The translations under genes and the position numbers were made by a program. Below are positions 46,760 through 58,094 of a DNA stretch of 64,000 bases, piece by piece. The notes beneath the pieces are model-generated. The model was not told the origin of the DNA. It saw only the letters and a program-made list of their open reading frames with translations, and searched no databases. The number at the start of each line of letters is the position of its first letter. Position 1 is the first letter of the stretch. Source of the stretch: Pyrus communis (lineage: Eukaryota > Streptophyta > Magnoliopsida > Rosales > Rosaceae); assembly GCF_963583255.1 (NCBI RefSeq), contig NC_084806.1:19014317-19078316 (forward strand). Direction: 5' to 3'.

Positions 46760-47938
46760 TTGCACTATCTACGAGACAACTAACTTCCTCACTAGTCATA
46801 CCTAGAATGAAAAATTAATTTGAATAGGTCACATGCATAAAAGTTCTAAAAACAAATATCAATTCAAAATAATTTCATTTATTCAAGGATGGTAATTAAT
46901 TAAAACTTAATATCCAAAAACAAATTATCAACAAATAATTCAAACATAAAGGAAAATTGTTCAAAAATCAACAAAGAAAAAAAAAACAAGGGGGGTCGGG
47001 CACTAGGTGAAATTCGGTCCCATTGTGCAATTTTAGCTAAAAAAATAGTTTATGTCTAAGATTCTAATCTTCCATAGCGGTGGTAGCCTCTTGAAAGTCA
47101 GAAACCTCCATCTTTGTAGTCTTCAATTCGTCCACTTGCACGAAGTTTGATTCAAACTTCTTACAACGAGAATGATATTCAACTATAACCTTCTAGGGAG
47201 CTCAACAAACACGGGACCAATGGTCCTTTAACCACAACGATAGCACATATCCACATTCATGGTTTCAGGTGCTTTACCCTTATTCTTGAAGTTCGGGGCC
47301 TTGTGAGCAAGGTTTAAGCGCTTATGGGCTTTATTTCCTCCCTTGGATGGGCCTAGACTTTGTTGACCTTCGCGGGATGGCTTATGGCCAGCTGGTTCTG
47401 CTTTTTCAGCGAGAAGTAAAACAAAGATCAAATCCGATAACTTAGTGAACTTCTAAGCTTTATATTGTTGCTGCTGGACAATATTAGTAGCAGATAAAGT
47501 TGAATAGGTCTTCTTCAGGAGATCCTCTTCGGTCAAAGTTTCATTACAAAACTTGAGAAGTGATTGGATTCAACTAACTTCAGAATTATACTCATTCGCA
47601 GACTTAAAGTCTTGGAATCGCAAATGTTGCTAGTCATGTCTTGCTTCAGGCAAGAATAAGTCCCTTTGATGATCAAAACGATCAGCCAAAGCGACCTATA
47701 GTGCACGTGGATCTTCCTCAGCAAGGTACTCGATTTGTAAGGCATCATGAATATGTCTTTGGATGAAGATCATAACATTAGTTTTCTTAGCTTCGCTAAC
47801 TGGATTGTCCGTCTCTTCTTCAATGGTGGGATACAAGTTCTTTGCAGTGAGGTAAAGCTTCACATCTTGGACCCACTTGAGGTACTTCCCTCCAGAGACC
47901 TCCAAAGTGGTGAAGTCGAGTTTGTTCAAATTCGACAT
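46760..47938 (-). pseudogene. copia-2 gag and start of protease
   Basis: ATG at 47936-47938 opens MSNLNKLDFTTLEVSGGKYL, followed by KWVQDVKLYL and FIQRHIHDALQIEYLAEEDP. It keeps the Trp lost in copia-1. The tail at 47228-47431 holds a Lys/Gly-rich stretch and the zinc knuckle MCYRCG, with a further HWSRVC-like half upstream of 47228. The Asp-Ser protease codons end at the insertion junction near 46765. Frames break near 47700 and 47430. Confidence 0.85.
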
Positions 47939-49535
47939 GTTCCTATCACAAAATAAAGGACAAGATGTGATTAGTGCAATGGAGAAAAAAAAAATCAATC
48001 CTTTCACATAGGAGTAGAACATTCATGTTCTAATAGACATGTATTGGTTAATATTTGCAAGAAAAAATTTCAGGTTTTCATGGGTGGTGTTTTTAAGTGA
48101 AAAACTTCAGGTTTTCAAACAAGGCATGTTTATAGGAACTTCAGGTTTCAAAATAATTATGAACTTCAAGTTTATATGTTCCTGTAGACAAACGCAAATA
48201 TATACCCAAAAATATGCAACAAGAAAATATGCTAATAGAACTTTGGGTCTATAATTAGAATTGAATTAATTATTTGGACAATTAATGCCCATAAGAAGGC
48301 CTAAGCCCTACGAGTGGGCTGAGCAAATTTGATACATGCAACCAAGCCCAAAAATTGGGTTGGGTTAGTTGAACAGGCCATGGGGGTTCAAGCCCAAGGT
48401 AGCAAATGGGCTACTTTGAAAGAAAAAAGTCGGGCCCAAGAAATAGAGGCCTAGATAGGGCACAGACAGTGAACCCAGGGGATAAGGGAAAACGGCTGGG
48501 CATAGGTATTGGGCTGCTTCAGGCGAGCCCAACCAGAAAAGAAAAAAAAAAAAAAAAAAAAAAAAAAAACTATTTTTTTTTTCTTTGCGTGGGCCGATCA
48601 AACGGTTTTGGGCCAATACAGGGAACCCAAAAAAGGAAATAGGGAATAGGCCGAGAGATGGAGCCCAATAGGGCTCAGGTTGGGTCCAAAAACACCCCAA
48701 CCGTAGATGGGTGTGTTCACCAGGGAAGAAAAACTGGCGCCACCACTTCAGGCGGCTGTGTTTTGGGACAACAATGCTCGGGGCGAGTCCATGGGTCAAC
48801 AGAGACCTCAAATATAAACGGAGGTTTTGAAAAAAATCCAATCGTTCTAACAAAACCCTAGAAATTTGAATCGGGTTTATAGAAAAATTCTGATGAATCT
48901 CGGTCCAATTTCGTTGTAAGACAACTGCTGGTCGTCAATGACATTAACGAAACATTCAGGGTGGTGGTTGCAGGCCATGCTCTTGGTCGATGTGGACACG
49001 AACACCATTAATGGTGTCAGGTTTTTCTAGGTTTTGAAGGTCGGTGCTTCTGGTTCCATGGCTTAATGGTTCTTGGCTAGGCGTGGGGAGCCTAGTGACA
49101 TAGGGTCAGGGCAGGAGTCGATGGCTCTGGTTGCGATTTGGGGCAACTCAACCTGCAAGCCTGGGCGAGGTCGGGGGTTCGAAGAACCCTAACGGGTGAT
49201 TCTTGCTTCCTTTTTTTTTTTTTTTTTTTTTTCAATTCAATAGTTTAATGCATGTACATATATTTGATGCAATTCGTGGAAAATATTAAATTCACATATT
49301 TCAACAATTATGAATATAATGCATATACGATTTATGTAGAATCTAAAATTCGAAAAACGTAAAGTTAGGTCATACATTATGGTGAATGTTCATGTTATCA
49401 GGGCTGCAAAAATATCGAGATAAAAACCGTTGTTTTGAAAAAGCCTAATTGCATGATGATATGGATAAATTGGTTTTATGCATAAAATTTCCTCGTCAAA
49501 TTCCTAAGTGCAGTGGTAGGAGTGTGCTGATAACA
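47939..49535 (-). other. Untranslated leader of copia-2
   Basis: This lies between gag and the 5' LTR. It includes a 29-base poly(A) at 48541-48570 and a poly(T) at about 49210-49232. The frame 48365-48853 is open by composition only (it contains a Phe run from the poly(A)). No family was recognised. Confidence 0.6.
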
Positions 49536-49783
49536 TGTTGTAGCCTATTTTATCTGGCAAAGGTAAAAGGACCGGCGACAAGGAGAACAAAGATTGAGAG
49601 AGATGTGTTTGTAGAATTGTAAGGGAATGTGTGTGTTATCCTAGTGCCTTTATTTATAGTAGTCAATGAGAGAAGAAATTCCTTCATCCCCAAGGAATAC
49701 AAGTTAAAATAGGAAAGGATAACTAGAATCAAATCTAATCTAGGATTTACACAATCACACTTTAACTAGGAAAGTTTACAATA
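49536..49783 (-). repeat. 5' LTR of copia-2
   Basis: It runs from TGTTGTAGCC to TTTACAATA; the terminal A-T-A is a mutated CA end. A TATCAGCAC-type primer site adjoins its left edge. Confidence 0.87.
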
Positions 49784-49964
49784 GTTTTCAAATTTTAGTT
49801 TTAAGTTTTCAATTTTTTGCAAATTATAGGGTCGTTTGATAAGTTTTTACTTTTTATTTTTTGCAAACTAAAAATAAAATAATTATCAACTGAATCTAAA
49901 TTAAACTGAAAATGAAATAGATATCAAACTGATTTTTCACTATTAACTAGCCACATTAACAATA

Positions 49965-50509
49965 GGGTAAACTGTGGGTTGACCCCCTAAACTATTACCT
50001 TAGTTGAAAGTGACCCCCTAAACTATTTTTTTGGTAAATTAACCCCTTGAACTGTTTAAAATAAGCCAATTAACCCCTTGTCGTTAGATTTTATCCACTA
50101 TTCCGTCAAATTCAAGGGCAAAATAATCTTTTTATCATCAATTTTTACTTGTTAGTTATAACCATTAATAAAATAATGACACGTGGACAAGGAATAATTC
50201 AAAAACTTATAGCATAATAAAAAAACATAAAGAAACCAAACGTTTGCATAACATACAATTTAACATTGTTATTACACATTATTATGTGCCCACATGTCAA
50301 AATTTATTGGTGGTTATAAGTGACATGTAATAATTGATGATGAAAAGACTACTTTATCCTTGAATTTGACATAATTGTAGGCGGAATCTACCGACAAGGG
50401 GTTCATTGATTTATTTCAAATAGTTCAGGAGATTAATTTATCAAAAAAAATAGTTCAGGAAGGCAATTTTAATTGAACTAATAATTCATAGGTCAAATGA
50501 CAATTTACC
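49965..50509. mobile_element. Foldback MITE with 9-bp target duplication (545 bp)
   Basis: Long inverted arms contain spaced blocks such as GACCCCCTAAACTATT and TTAACCCCTTGAACTG, mirrored on the right by AATAGTTCAGG and CAAGGGGTTCATTG. The flanks TTAACAATA (49956-49964) and TTAACAAAA (50510-50518) match at eight of nine bases. The terminal repeat GGGTAAACTG / CAATTTACC and the 9-bp duplication suggest a Mutator-type MITE. Confidence 0.75.
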
Positions 50510-50558
50510 TTAACAAAAACTGTTTAAAATGCTTTTACATGATGTCACCTTCTTCCCA

Positions 50559-50575
50559 CCACGTACCGCGCCAAT
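50559..50575 (+). promoter_or_regulatory. Displaced upstream promoter motifs of gene A
   Basis: CCACGT (50559-50564) and CCAAT (50571-50575) lie just left of the Harbinger element. If the element is removed, CCAAT falls about 56 bp upstream of the TATA box of gene A, a normal spacing. Function is inferred. Confidence 0.4.
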
Positions 50576-51320
50576 CCACGCACTTTCCAACCCGCGAGCA
50601 AACACCATCCCCTAAGAGCAACTCTAGCGTTGGAGCCCTCCCCCCAAGCTATTCACTATTCGATCCACCTAATGAACAGTAACTGCCCTTAATGAACAGT
50701 AATCGCCTTTTGCATCTCCACCGTTACACTACAATAGCTCTGGCAATAGACAATAAAATATTAGTATTTTTTTATTTATAAAATAATTCAAAATAATTTT
50801 AATTGTAATTTCAGATAAGATTTTTAATCGTTCTCGTTGCGCCACATGTCATTATCCGAAGTATTATTAAATAATACAAAATAATTTTATTTGTAATTTC
50901 GGATAAGATTTTTAATCGTTCTCGTTGCGCCACTTGTCATAAAATCCGAAAAGACAATTACTAGGAATGGATTTTCCGATAAGATTTTTAATCGTTCTCG
51001 TTACGCCGTGTGTCATTATCCGAACATACAATTATTGGTGATGGATTTCTGATAAGATTATTAACCAATCGCGTCGCGCTACGTGTCATAATCTGTTTAC
51101 AATCTTTGAGGATAGATTTCCATTAGATTTTTAATGGATGACGGCATGCCACGTGGCATTATCTACAACCTAATCCTTTTTGAATCCTCCATATAATCCA
51201 CCATTCATCCTCACAAATCTCACACCAATTTTTTCAAGATCTCTATCATTATTCATAGTTTATGCTTCATTCTTCACAAAAATCTGTATCATTATTCATA
51301 GTTTCTGCTTCTTTCTTACA

Positions 51321-52731
51321 ATGCCTTCTTCTTCCTCAAGGATGATGAGGGAACTCGATCAGGAAGAGGAAGAATTGTTTAACCAATCAGAAGGAATGTT
51401 CAATCACCAGGTGGCAAAAAATGAGCGGGAAGAGGATGAGGAGAGTAGAAGGAGAGATGACGAAGTAAGAATGGGCAGAGCCTCACATTCCAGTCGAGTC
51501 ATCCAAGCCGTGGCTCAGATCTGCAGGCCCAATCATTCCGGAAACCTTGATAGAAGAAGGCAACGACGAGGTATAAAACTCTTGGAAGATTATTTTGTCC
51601 CTAATAGTGCATTCCCTGATACGTACTTTAGACGTCGTTTTAAAATGGAACGACATTTGTTCAACAAAATCATGATTGTTGTTTGCAACCATGATTCTTA
51701 CTTTGTGCAAAAGAAAGATACTTTTGGTGCTATGGGTCTCCTTCCTCAGCAAAAAATTACTGCTGCCTTGCGGATGCTTGCATATGGAGCATCTGCAGAC
51801 CAAGTGGATGAGATAACGAGGATGGGGAAATCAACCATTCTTGAGTCCCTGATGAGGTTTTGCGGAGCAATCAAATCTATCTACACCGCAGAGTACCTCC
51901 GGAAACCTATAAACATGGACTTGGAACGGCTTCTGAAGAAGGCCAAGATGCATGGTATTCCTGGGATGATTGGAAGCATTGATTGTATGCACTGGACGTG
52001 AAAAAAATTGTCCAAGTGCATGGCAAGGCGCTTATAGGGACAGAAAAGGAGCAAAAAGTATCATTTTGGAGGCGGTGGCATCTTTTGATACATGGATTTG
52101 GCACACCTTTTTTGGGGTTCCGGGAGCTCAAAATGACATCAACGTCCTTGCCCAATCCCCAGTGTTCAACGATGTCTTGCAAGGAAAGACACCAAAAGTC
52201 ACGTATGAGGTCAACGGACGTATGTACAACGGGCTATACTACCTAGCTGACGGCATTTACCTGCGGTGGTCAACATTTGTCAAAATAATGCCACGTCCGC
52301 GAAGTGCAAAGGAAAAACACTTTGCAAGCTGTCAAGAGGGGTGCAGGAAGGATGTGGAGCGTTATTTCGGTATCCTCCAAGCTCGCTGGGCAATCGTCCA
52401 GGGTGCTGCCAGATTGTTTGATGTAGAGTTGCTTCGATCCATCATGATGACGTGCATCATTCTTCATAACATGATTGTGGAAGATGAGTAAGATTATGAA
52501 GCCGTTGATGAATATGAGCCAGACATGATGAACAATTCAAGAACACGTATATATTGTGCTCATGACGCCACCGATGAGCCCGTGCAACATGAGCCGTTAC
52601 AAAGGGATGGACGTTACAATGAAAGGCTCATTCAACGATATACTGCATTTCAAATGCCAGACATGCATAATGCCCGACAAATTGACTTGATAAAGCACCA
52701 GTGGGTATTGAAACAAGCTGAAGATAATTAA
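51321..52731 (+). pseudogene. Harbinger DDE transposase (nearly intact)
   Basis: ATG 51321 opens MPSSSSRMMRELDQEEEELF; an upstream in-frame Met at 51180 gives a hydrophobic extension that looks like 5' UTR. The N-terminal helical region is followed by the DDE_Tnp_4 catalytic domain. It has Asp in MIGSIDCMHW, Asp in PGAQNDINVL, and the segment YYLADGIYLRW before Glu in RKDVERYFGILQARW. It fails at 51999-52001, where TGA plus one extra A in a run shift the frame. It fails again at 52489-52491 (TAA) before a conserved tail ending KQAEDN. The total length of 1411 nt is one more than a multiple of three, matching a single insertion. Confidence 0.9.
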
Positions 52732-53131
52732 GTTCATTTAGTGTGTTTTTTTGAATTTGGTATGTTTATGTTATTTTATTTGGTGTGTTTTATTATTTGG
52801 TATGTTTAGGTAATTTTTTTAGTGAGTTTTTTATTATTCGGTATGCTTATGTAATTTTATTTGGCGTGTTTTTATCATTTCAATAAATATTCTCTTAGTA
52901 TAAATAACTTACCAAATTCATTTGAATAAATATTCAATAAATTGGACACAACATAAAGTACTATATGCAATAAATAATAAATTACAACCCAAAGTGATTG
53001 GAAAATTATGGGCTCCGATTACAAAAACTACTCTATTCATCATCACTAAACCAATTTGTGGTGCTAGGATGATCTTCTCTTGTGGTGCTAGGACCATCTT
53101 GGCTTGCTCTCGCTTCTCTTGCATGCCTCCT

Positions 53132-54169
53132 TCACACCATGTCAGCTTTCTCTAACTTCCAAAAAATTTTAGAATTTGGAGACTTCCCTTCTAAAGGCGT
53201 GTTCATAATCTCACGATCTCGTTGAGTCCGTTTTTCTTCTCTAACATGTTCCCTTTCTTGCCTAAGTAGCTCTCTTTCTCTCTCAGTAGCCTGAAATTCT
53301 CTCTCAATAACTGCAACTTTTGCATCCTCTCTAGCCTTATCAGCCTCATATTTTGCCATTTCCCTCGCCAAAGTCAATTCACCTTGGCGAGTAAGTTCTT
53401 CCATGAACTTTGCATAATCATTCTTGGAAGCACTCCTTTTTCTCTTTGAAGCCTTCTTACCTTGAGGCCTAATTGGATAACGGGTCGAACCCGACGCTTG
53501 TTCAGGGAGGGGCGTTTCGGGCACTTCTTCTGCATCATCTTCATGAACATGCGAGACATGATCGGGTGTAGAGTGTAGAGGGGTGCTGTTCATGAAAACT
53601 TCTGGACCGACAGGCACAACTCTAAATTTAGGGCAATCTTTGACAATATTCCAACATTCCCAATTGTTGAATGATTTATTTTTGCTTTTGGTTTTGGCAG
53701 CGTACCAAGCTTGTGCTTGAAGTTCCTACACAATGCGGGAGAAGAAACAATTATAATGAAAATAGGTAACAAATAAATAATACAAACAAATAATTATAAT
53801 GTAAGTAGGTAACAAATAAATAATACAAACAAATAATTATAATGTAAATTTGGGTATAGTACAAACAAACAAATAATATATTGTTACCTAATCCGAGTAA
53901 TTTTCCCCACTTCGAATATTGCTACTAGCTTGTGCCAAGGCGTCTCTCCACGTACTAAACGATTGGCTAAGTAATTTCCAACGACTGGACATCGATTCTT
54001 TGGTTCTTTTCCCACCAATTTTCTCAAGATAATTGGTATGAATAAGACTTCATATTTCTCGCAACTGCATCTCATTACCCGTAAGCGAACTATGAGTAAC
54101 TTCAACCCAGCTAGTACACAAAGCAACATCTTCAAGAAGCGACCAATTTGTACCTGCATCACTAGTCAT
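53132..54169 (-). pseudogene. Harbinger Myb/SANT-like accessory protein
   Basis: Two exons: 53888-54169 and 53132-53725, with a GT-AG intron between. Exon 1 starts MTSDAGTNWSLLEDVALCTS, a SANT/Myb-like trihelix start. A later part reads SSRWKLLSQSFSTWRDAL. Exon 2 has WYAAKTKSKNKSFNNWECW, a Pro/Ser linker with KKASKRKRSASK (possible nuclear signal), and a long charged coiled coil rich in ER repeats. In this superfamily the Myb-like protein binds element ends and brings the transposase into the nucleus. TGA at 54050-54052 and TAG at 53888-53890 interrupt exon 1; otherwise the frame is conserved (292 codons). Confidence 0.85.
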
Positions 54170-54987
54170 TTTGTTGAAAAAAAAAATGGATTGAAACTTT
54201 GAGAGAAAGAAAGGAATGTGATTGAAAGTAGTTGAGAAAATATGAAATTGTGGTGTAAGGTAGATGATAATGAGAAGGTATTTATAGAAAAGTAAAAACA
54301 ATTTTTTTTTTAAAAATTTTAGATATTTTTTTCGAAGTTTTTACAATTTTTTTACAATATTTTTTTAATTTTTATTCAACTAATTAATCTCTGCCGTTGG
54401 ATATAAAAAAAATTTTGAATTCCAACACTCCAGATTGTACCACGTGTCACAATGGTAACTTTTCTTTATTTTAAAACTATTTTTTCTTTTATTTATTTAT
54501 TTATTTATTTATAAAGCATATTAATATCCACCGTTGATCTCAGATCGAACGGTGGATATTAAATAGGATTTTTTTTATTTTTTTTTACCGTTGAGATCGA
54601 ACGGTCCAAGTTAAAAGCCGTTGAGATCGAACGGACCGTGGGAAGCCACGTGGCTCCCAACGGTAATTGAAAAAGTTACTGATTTTTCTGATTTTTCTAA
54701 TTTTTCTGATTTTGTGTCGGCGACGCGCCCCCACGCGCGAGTGAGGTGCACGCGCCTGACAGAAAAAAATATAAAAAGGCCTGACACCATGCTGATGTCA
54801 GCGCTGGCGTCACATCCACTCGGGCTCTCAGGCTGGCAATTTTTCACGAGCCCGAAGCTCGGGCCTCCACTTCCACTCGGGCTCCTTCACGCTGGAAGCG
54901 GTCCACAGATCCTCGGGCCCCTTTTCTCTTGCCTGTCCCCCGAGCACCCACCTACGGTGGAGTTGCTCTAAGTAGTCCTCCACCTTG

Positions 54988-55022
54988 CATAAATACTCTC
55001 TCTCTCTCTCCCTCTCCCTCCC
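54988..55022 (+). promoter_or_regulatory. Core promoter of gene A: TATA box and Y patch
   Basis: CATAAATA at 54988-54995 lies about 64 bp upstream of the start codon and is followed by a CT-rich Y patch (54997-55022), a usual plant core promoter layout. The Harbinger end is only 20 bp upstream. Confidence 0.55.
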
Positions 55023-55058
55023 CTAATTACACAGTTCCAAGTTCCAACAGTCCGCCAA

Positions 55059-56201
55059 ATGGCCCGACTCCTCACTCAAACTCTCCATCTCCGTCAATCG
55101 CTCCTTCGCCGCCCGCTCCTCCCACCCTCCCTCACCCAAGCTCACCGCGCCCGCTCCTCCCGATCCGGCAAGGCCGAGTTAATCGAGATCGAGCTCGACC
55201 CCTCCACCTCGTCGTCGCCAAGTGATTCAGAGAAATTAATGCTCAAGAAACTGGACGACATCGTTCAGACCATCGTCGTCCAGAGGGCCACGCCCGATTG
55301 GCTCCCCTTTGTCCCCGGCTCCTCGTTCTGGGTCCCACCTCGACGCGCCCCGTTGAAAGTGACCGACTTGGTTGGCAAATTGGCTGACCAGCTCACGGAT
55401 GAAGAAACCCTCTCTGTGGCCACTGATCGTGGATGGCCTTGCTCCCAATTTTTTATCAATGGCGGTATGGGCAATTTCTTTTTCTTTGTTTTATGCATGT
55501 AGGAAGTGTGTTTAGTTTTTGGTGGAATTGCTGGTTATTATAAGGAATTGAACTGGGTTTTTAGTTCTAAGTATTTGTGTGATTTTTTTTATTTTTGTAG
55601 TTGCAAATTGTTATTAATTAGTTTTTGTTTGATGGGGTGGTGGAATTGCTTTTTTTTACAAGGAATCGAAGTGGGTTTTTAGCTTTTGTGTATTAAAAAA
55701 TGTTTTTAGTTTGTTTTTCTTTTTATCAATTGAAATGGGCTTTTAGTTTTGTTTTGTGGCAATTAATGGGACCTTTTGTGTTTGGATACCTTCAAGGGCT
55801 TCAATTGTAGCTTCATTGGTGAACATATTTGGGACATGATGGAGATGCCAAATGTTTCCCGATATCCGTCATGAAATGTCTAATTGATTATGGAAAGTTG
55901 ACCTGGAAGAAAATGAAATGATATCTATGCTTTTGAATGGATGAGATGAGTGCTGTTTGCTTATTTTATCATCTTCCATGCTAGTTTTAAATGCAAGGGA
56001 CTAATATATAAACAAATGATTATTTGAGTTTCATGTTTTAGCTCTTAATAAATATTTTGGGTATGATCAGGTACTGGATCTGCAGAAACAAGGGAAGTGG
56101 ATAAGGAGGCAGAAGGATCAACAGAAATAGAGGTGGAGGTGGAGGTGGAGGTAAAGGTTTTGACTGATTCACAGAAGCCCTCTCGCTGTGAGGATGATTA
56201 A
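55059..56201 (+). CDS. Gene A: plant protein of unknown function, probable organelle targeting
   Basis: Two exons, 55059-55464 and 56071-56201, join in phase (GGC G|GT ACT) to 178 codons before TAA. The first 45 residues are rich in Arg, Ser and Leu with almost no acid (MARLLTQTLHLRQSLLRRPL), which suggests a mitochondrial presequence. The middle has ATPDWLPFVPGSSFWVPP and then TDLVGKLADQLTDEETLSV, a conserved-looking globular stretch. The C-terminus is acidic with repeated Glu-Val (VEVEVEVE). Reading through the intron would instead end after FFFFVLCM. The family seems to be plant-specific, but no function is known to me. Confidence 0.78.
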
Positions 56202-57138
56202 GGTTTTCTCATCTCTCTATCAGCCTGTTTGCTTGGGTGAGTTCCCTTACTTATGACAACCACTGATGCTCCTTTGCACGCATATCATGACCAAAATAGT
56301 GTTGTCATTGCCCCTTAGGATATGGATTTAACTTATCTCTGTTTAGGTTTAGGCTGTTAGTTTCGACCTTGGTGGTAAACCCGCTTGTTTGTATTGATAT
56401 TTTGTAAGTAATATCTTCAGCAATTCTGTTTGTGTTCTGTTGCTGTATAGTTTGAAATAATAACACCCAACAACAGAAGGGAATGAAATATTAAATGTTG
56501 AGCATGTTGTATATGCATCCACGCAGTCACAACTTTATCCCCCAGATAAATGATCTTTATTTATAGAGTCTTATCGTGTATTCAGGTGTATGATCTTGTG
56601 GCTTCTCTCTATCTTCTTTTCTAGTTTTGAATTTCTGTTTCTACGTGCTTTGCTACAACGTTCTGAGTTTGGATGATGGTGTGTGCGTCTGTGAACGGCT
56701 CTTTTAAACCTTGCCAAGGTTGAGACTAGACCAAGCTCGCTTGGCTTTGCTAAGTATCTCAAGGCTTCGAGAGAAGAAAATTTTGGGCTGTAAAGAGCCT
56801 AGCAAGCTAAGGGAAAACTACACCTATGCCCATCACACTTTGTCTGGTGTCACTTTGCCACCTGAGAAAAACTTCTTTTGTGCCCCCTTGAAATTGAAAA
56901 AGTTGCAATTTGAGGCTTACAGTCAGTTTTGTCCTATTTCATATTAGATTTTGTCATATGCCAAGCGCATCACCCTTTTGTGAGGGTACTTCTATGACTC
57001 ATTATCTTCTCTTTCACCCATCTCGTTTCTTTTCTCTCTGCGCTTTCCTTTCTCTCTTCTTTGTCTCTCGTCTCTGAACAAACACTTGGATTAGATCCAA
57101 ATCTTTGTTGTGGGTATGAAAGTTGGTTTGCAGAATCT

Positions 57139-57140
<2 letters not shown>

Positions 57141-57187
<47 letters not shown>
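57141..57187. repeat. (CT)n microsatellite
   Basis: About 23 uninterrupted CT units; the Ser-Leu frame across it is an artefact. Confidence 0.95.
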
Positions 57188-57190
<3 letters not shown>

Positions 57191-58094
57191 CGCACCTCAG
57201 AAACTTCCCAATAAAATTTAACCCCAAACCGCAAGTTTCCTTTCAAGATCTGCATATGTTTTCTCTATTCTCTCATATCTCTTTTTGATTTAAGGGCTTG
57301 CATGTTTCTGCTTTGTTCAGGGATGATGCGCATCAACTCAAAAATTCTTAGTTTATCACTTGCTAGATGAAATTTCCATACATGCGTTTGTCATCATCTT
57401 TACAGTTTCAGGTCTTTATTAGAAATGGATTACACTCATGTGTATCAACTGAATAATGGCCCCTGAGTTGGAAATCAGTCATCCTGGTTTATGTATTGTG
57501 GACAGAGGATCAATCTTCTACCTTGTGCTTGTGATTCAGAGTATGCAAAGGTGAAGAAGCCATCTTGTAGTTGTTCGGCAGCACCATATTGGACACGCGT
57601 GGCCAGACGGGACACAATGGTGTGTTCGGGTTTGGGTTCTGGAGATGATGGAAGTGTCATGAAATTAGCGTTGTAAAATGGAGTGGACGGGATGTTGAAG
57701 ATTCTTGTTCTCTTGTATAAATAGCATTTATTTTGTGTCGTAGCCAGATTTCATAAAACCAAAATTTTGAACTCTCTGATTAAGTTAGTCTCAGTTCAAC
57801 TAAAGTCAAACTTATCAATGGTTAAAATTGTTGGTAAGTTTGAGAACTCTACTAATTATTCAGGCCCGCTTAATAGCCATTTCGTTTTTAATTTTTAGTT
57901 GTTTCCTTTTTATTAGAAATAAAGAGGAAATACAAAGAAGAAAGAGGAGGGAGGTGGGAAGGATGCGAGAACACAATTTTAAGTAGGTTTTATTTTCTAT
58001 TTTTTTATTTTCAATTTTTGAACACATGATAAGAGCCTAAATGGCAAGCGGAGTACCAAGGTGCTCAAGCTCAAACAACAATAAAGTCATATCT

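Larger units (their letters stand above)
34174..49783 (-). mobile_element. Ty1/copia LTR retrotransposon (copia-2), split by an Athila-type element
   Basis: LTRs at 34174-34399 and 49536-49783 enclose a minus-strand copia polyprotein. Gag lies at 47.2-47.9 kb, and protease through RNase H at 34.9-38.3 kb. The two halves are separated by the 8.4-kb element at 38314-46759. Both outer edges touch GTTT(T), consistent with a 4-5 bp target duplication. A polypurine tract (minus strand AAGGGGGAG) follows the 3' LTR, and a TATCAGCAC primer-like site adjoins the 5' LTR. Without the insert the element is about 7.2 kb. It belongs to the same family group as copia-1. Confidence 0.92.
50616..54968 (+). 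mobile_element. PIF/Harbinger DNA transposon (4.35 kb) with both genes
   Basis: The inverted ends GAGCAACTCTAGCG and, at the right, CGGTGGAGTTGCTC lie between two copies of TAA (50613-50615 and 54969-54971), the 3-bp duplication typical of Harbinger. Inside are a plus-strand DDE transposase and a minus-strand Myb/SANT-like gene, converging, as in complete family members. Subterminal regions carry repeated phrases (GATAAGATTTTTAATCGTTC at 50817, 50902 and 50980). Both genes carry a few disabling changes, so it is probably recently dead, but its ends look usable by a transposase supplied in trans. Confidence 0.93.

Noticed and set aside
48365..48853. 162-codon minus-strand frame
   Set aside because: It lies in the copia-2 leader, includes a Phe run from the 29-base poly(A), and shows no family.
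54621..54971. 116-codon plus-strand frame next to gene A
   Set aside because: It lies inside the Harbinger subterminal region and ends in its terminal repeat; no splice into gene A is evident.
57061..57288. Ser-Leu repeat protein
   Set aside because: Translation of a (CT)n microsatellite.
57491..57676. Possible small Cys-rich gene (61 codons)
   Set aside because: No signal peptide, no upstream promoter features and equally long frames on the opposite strand; treated as chance.
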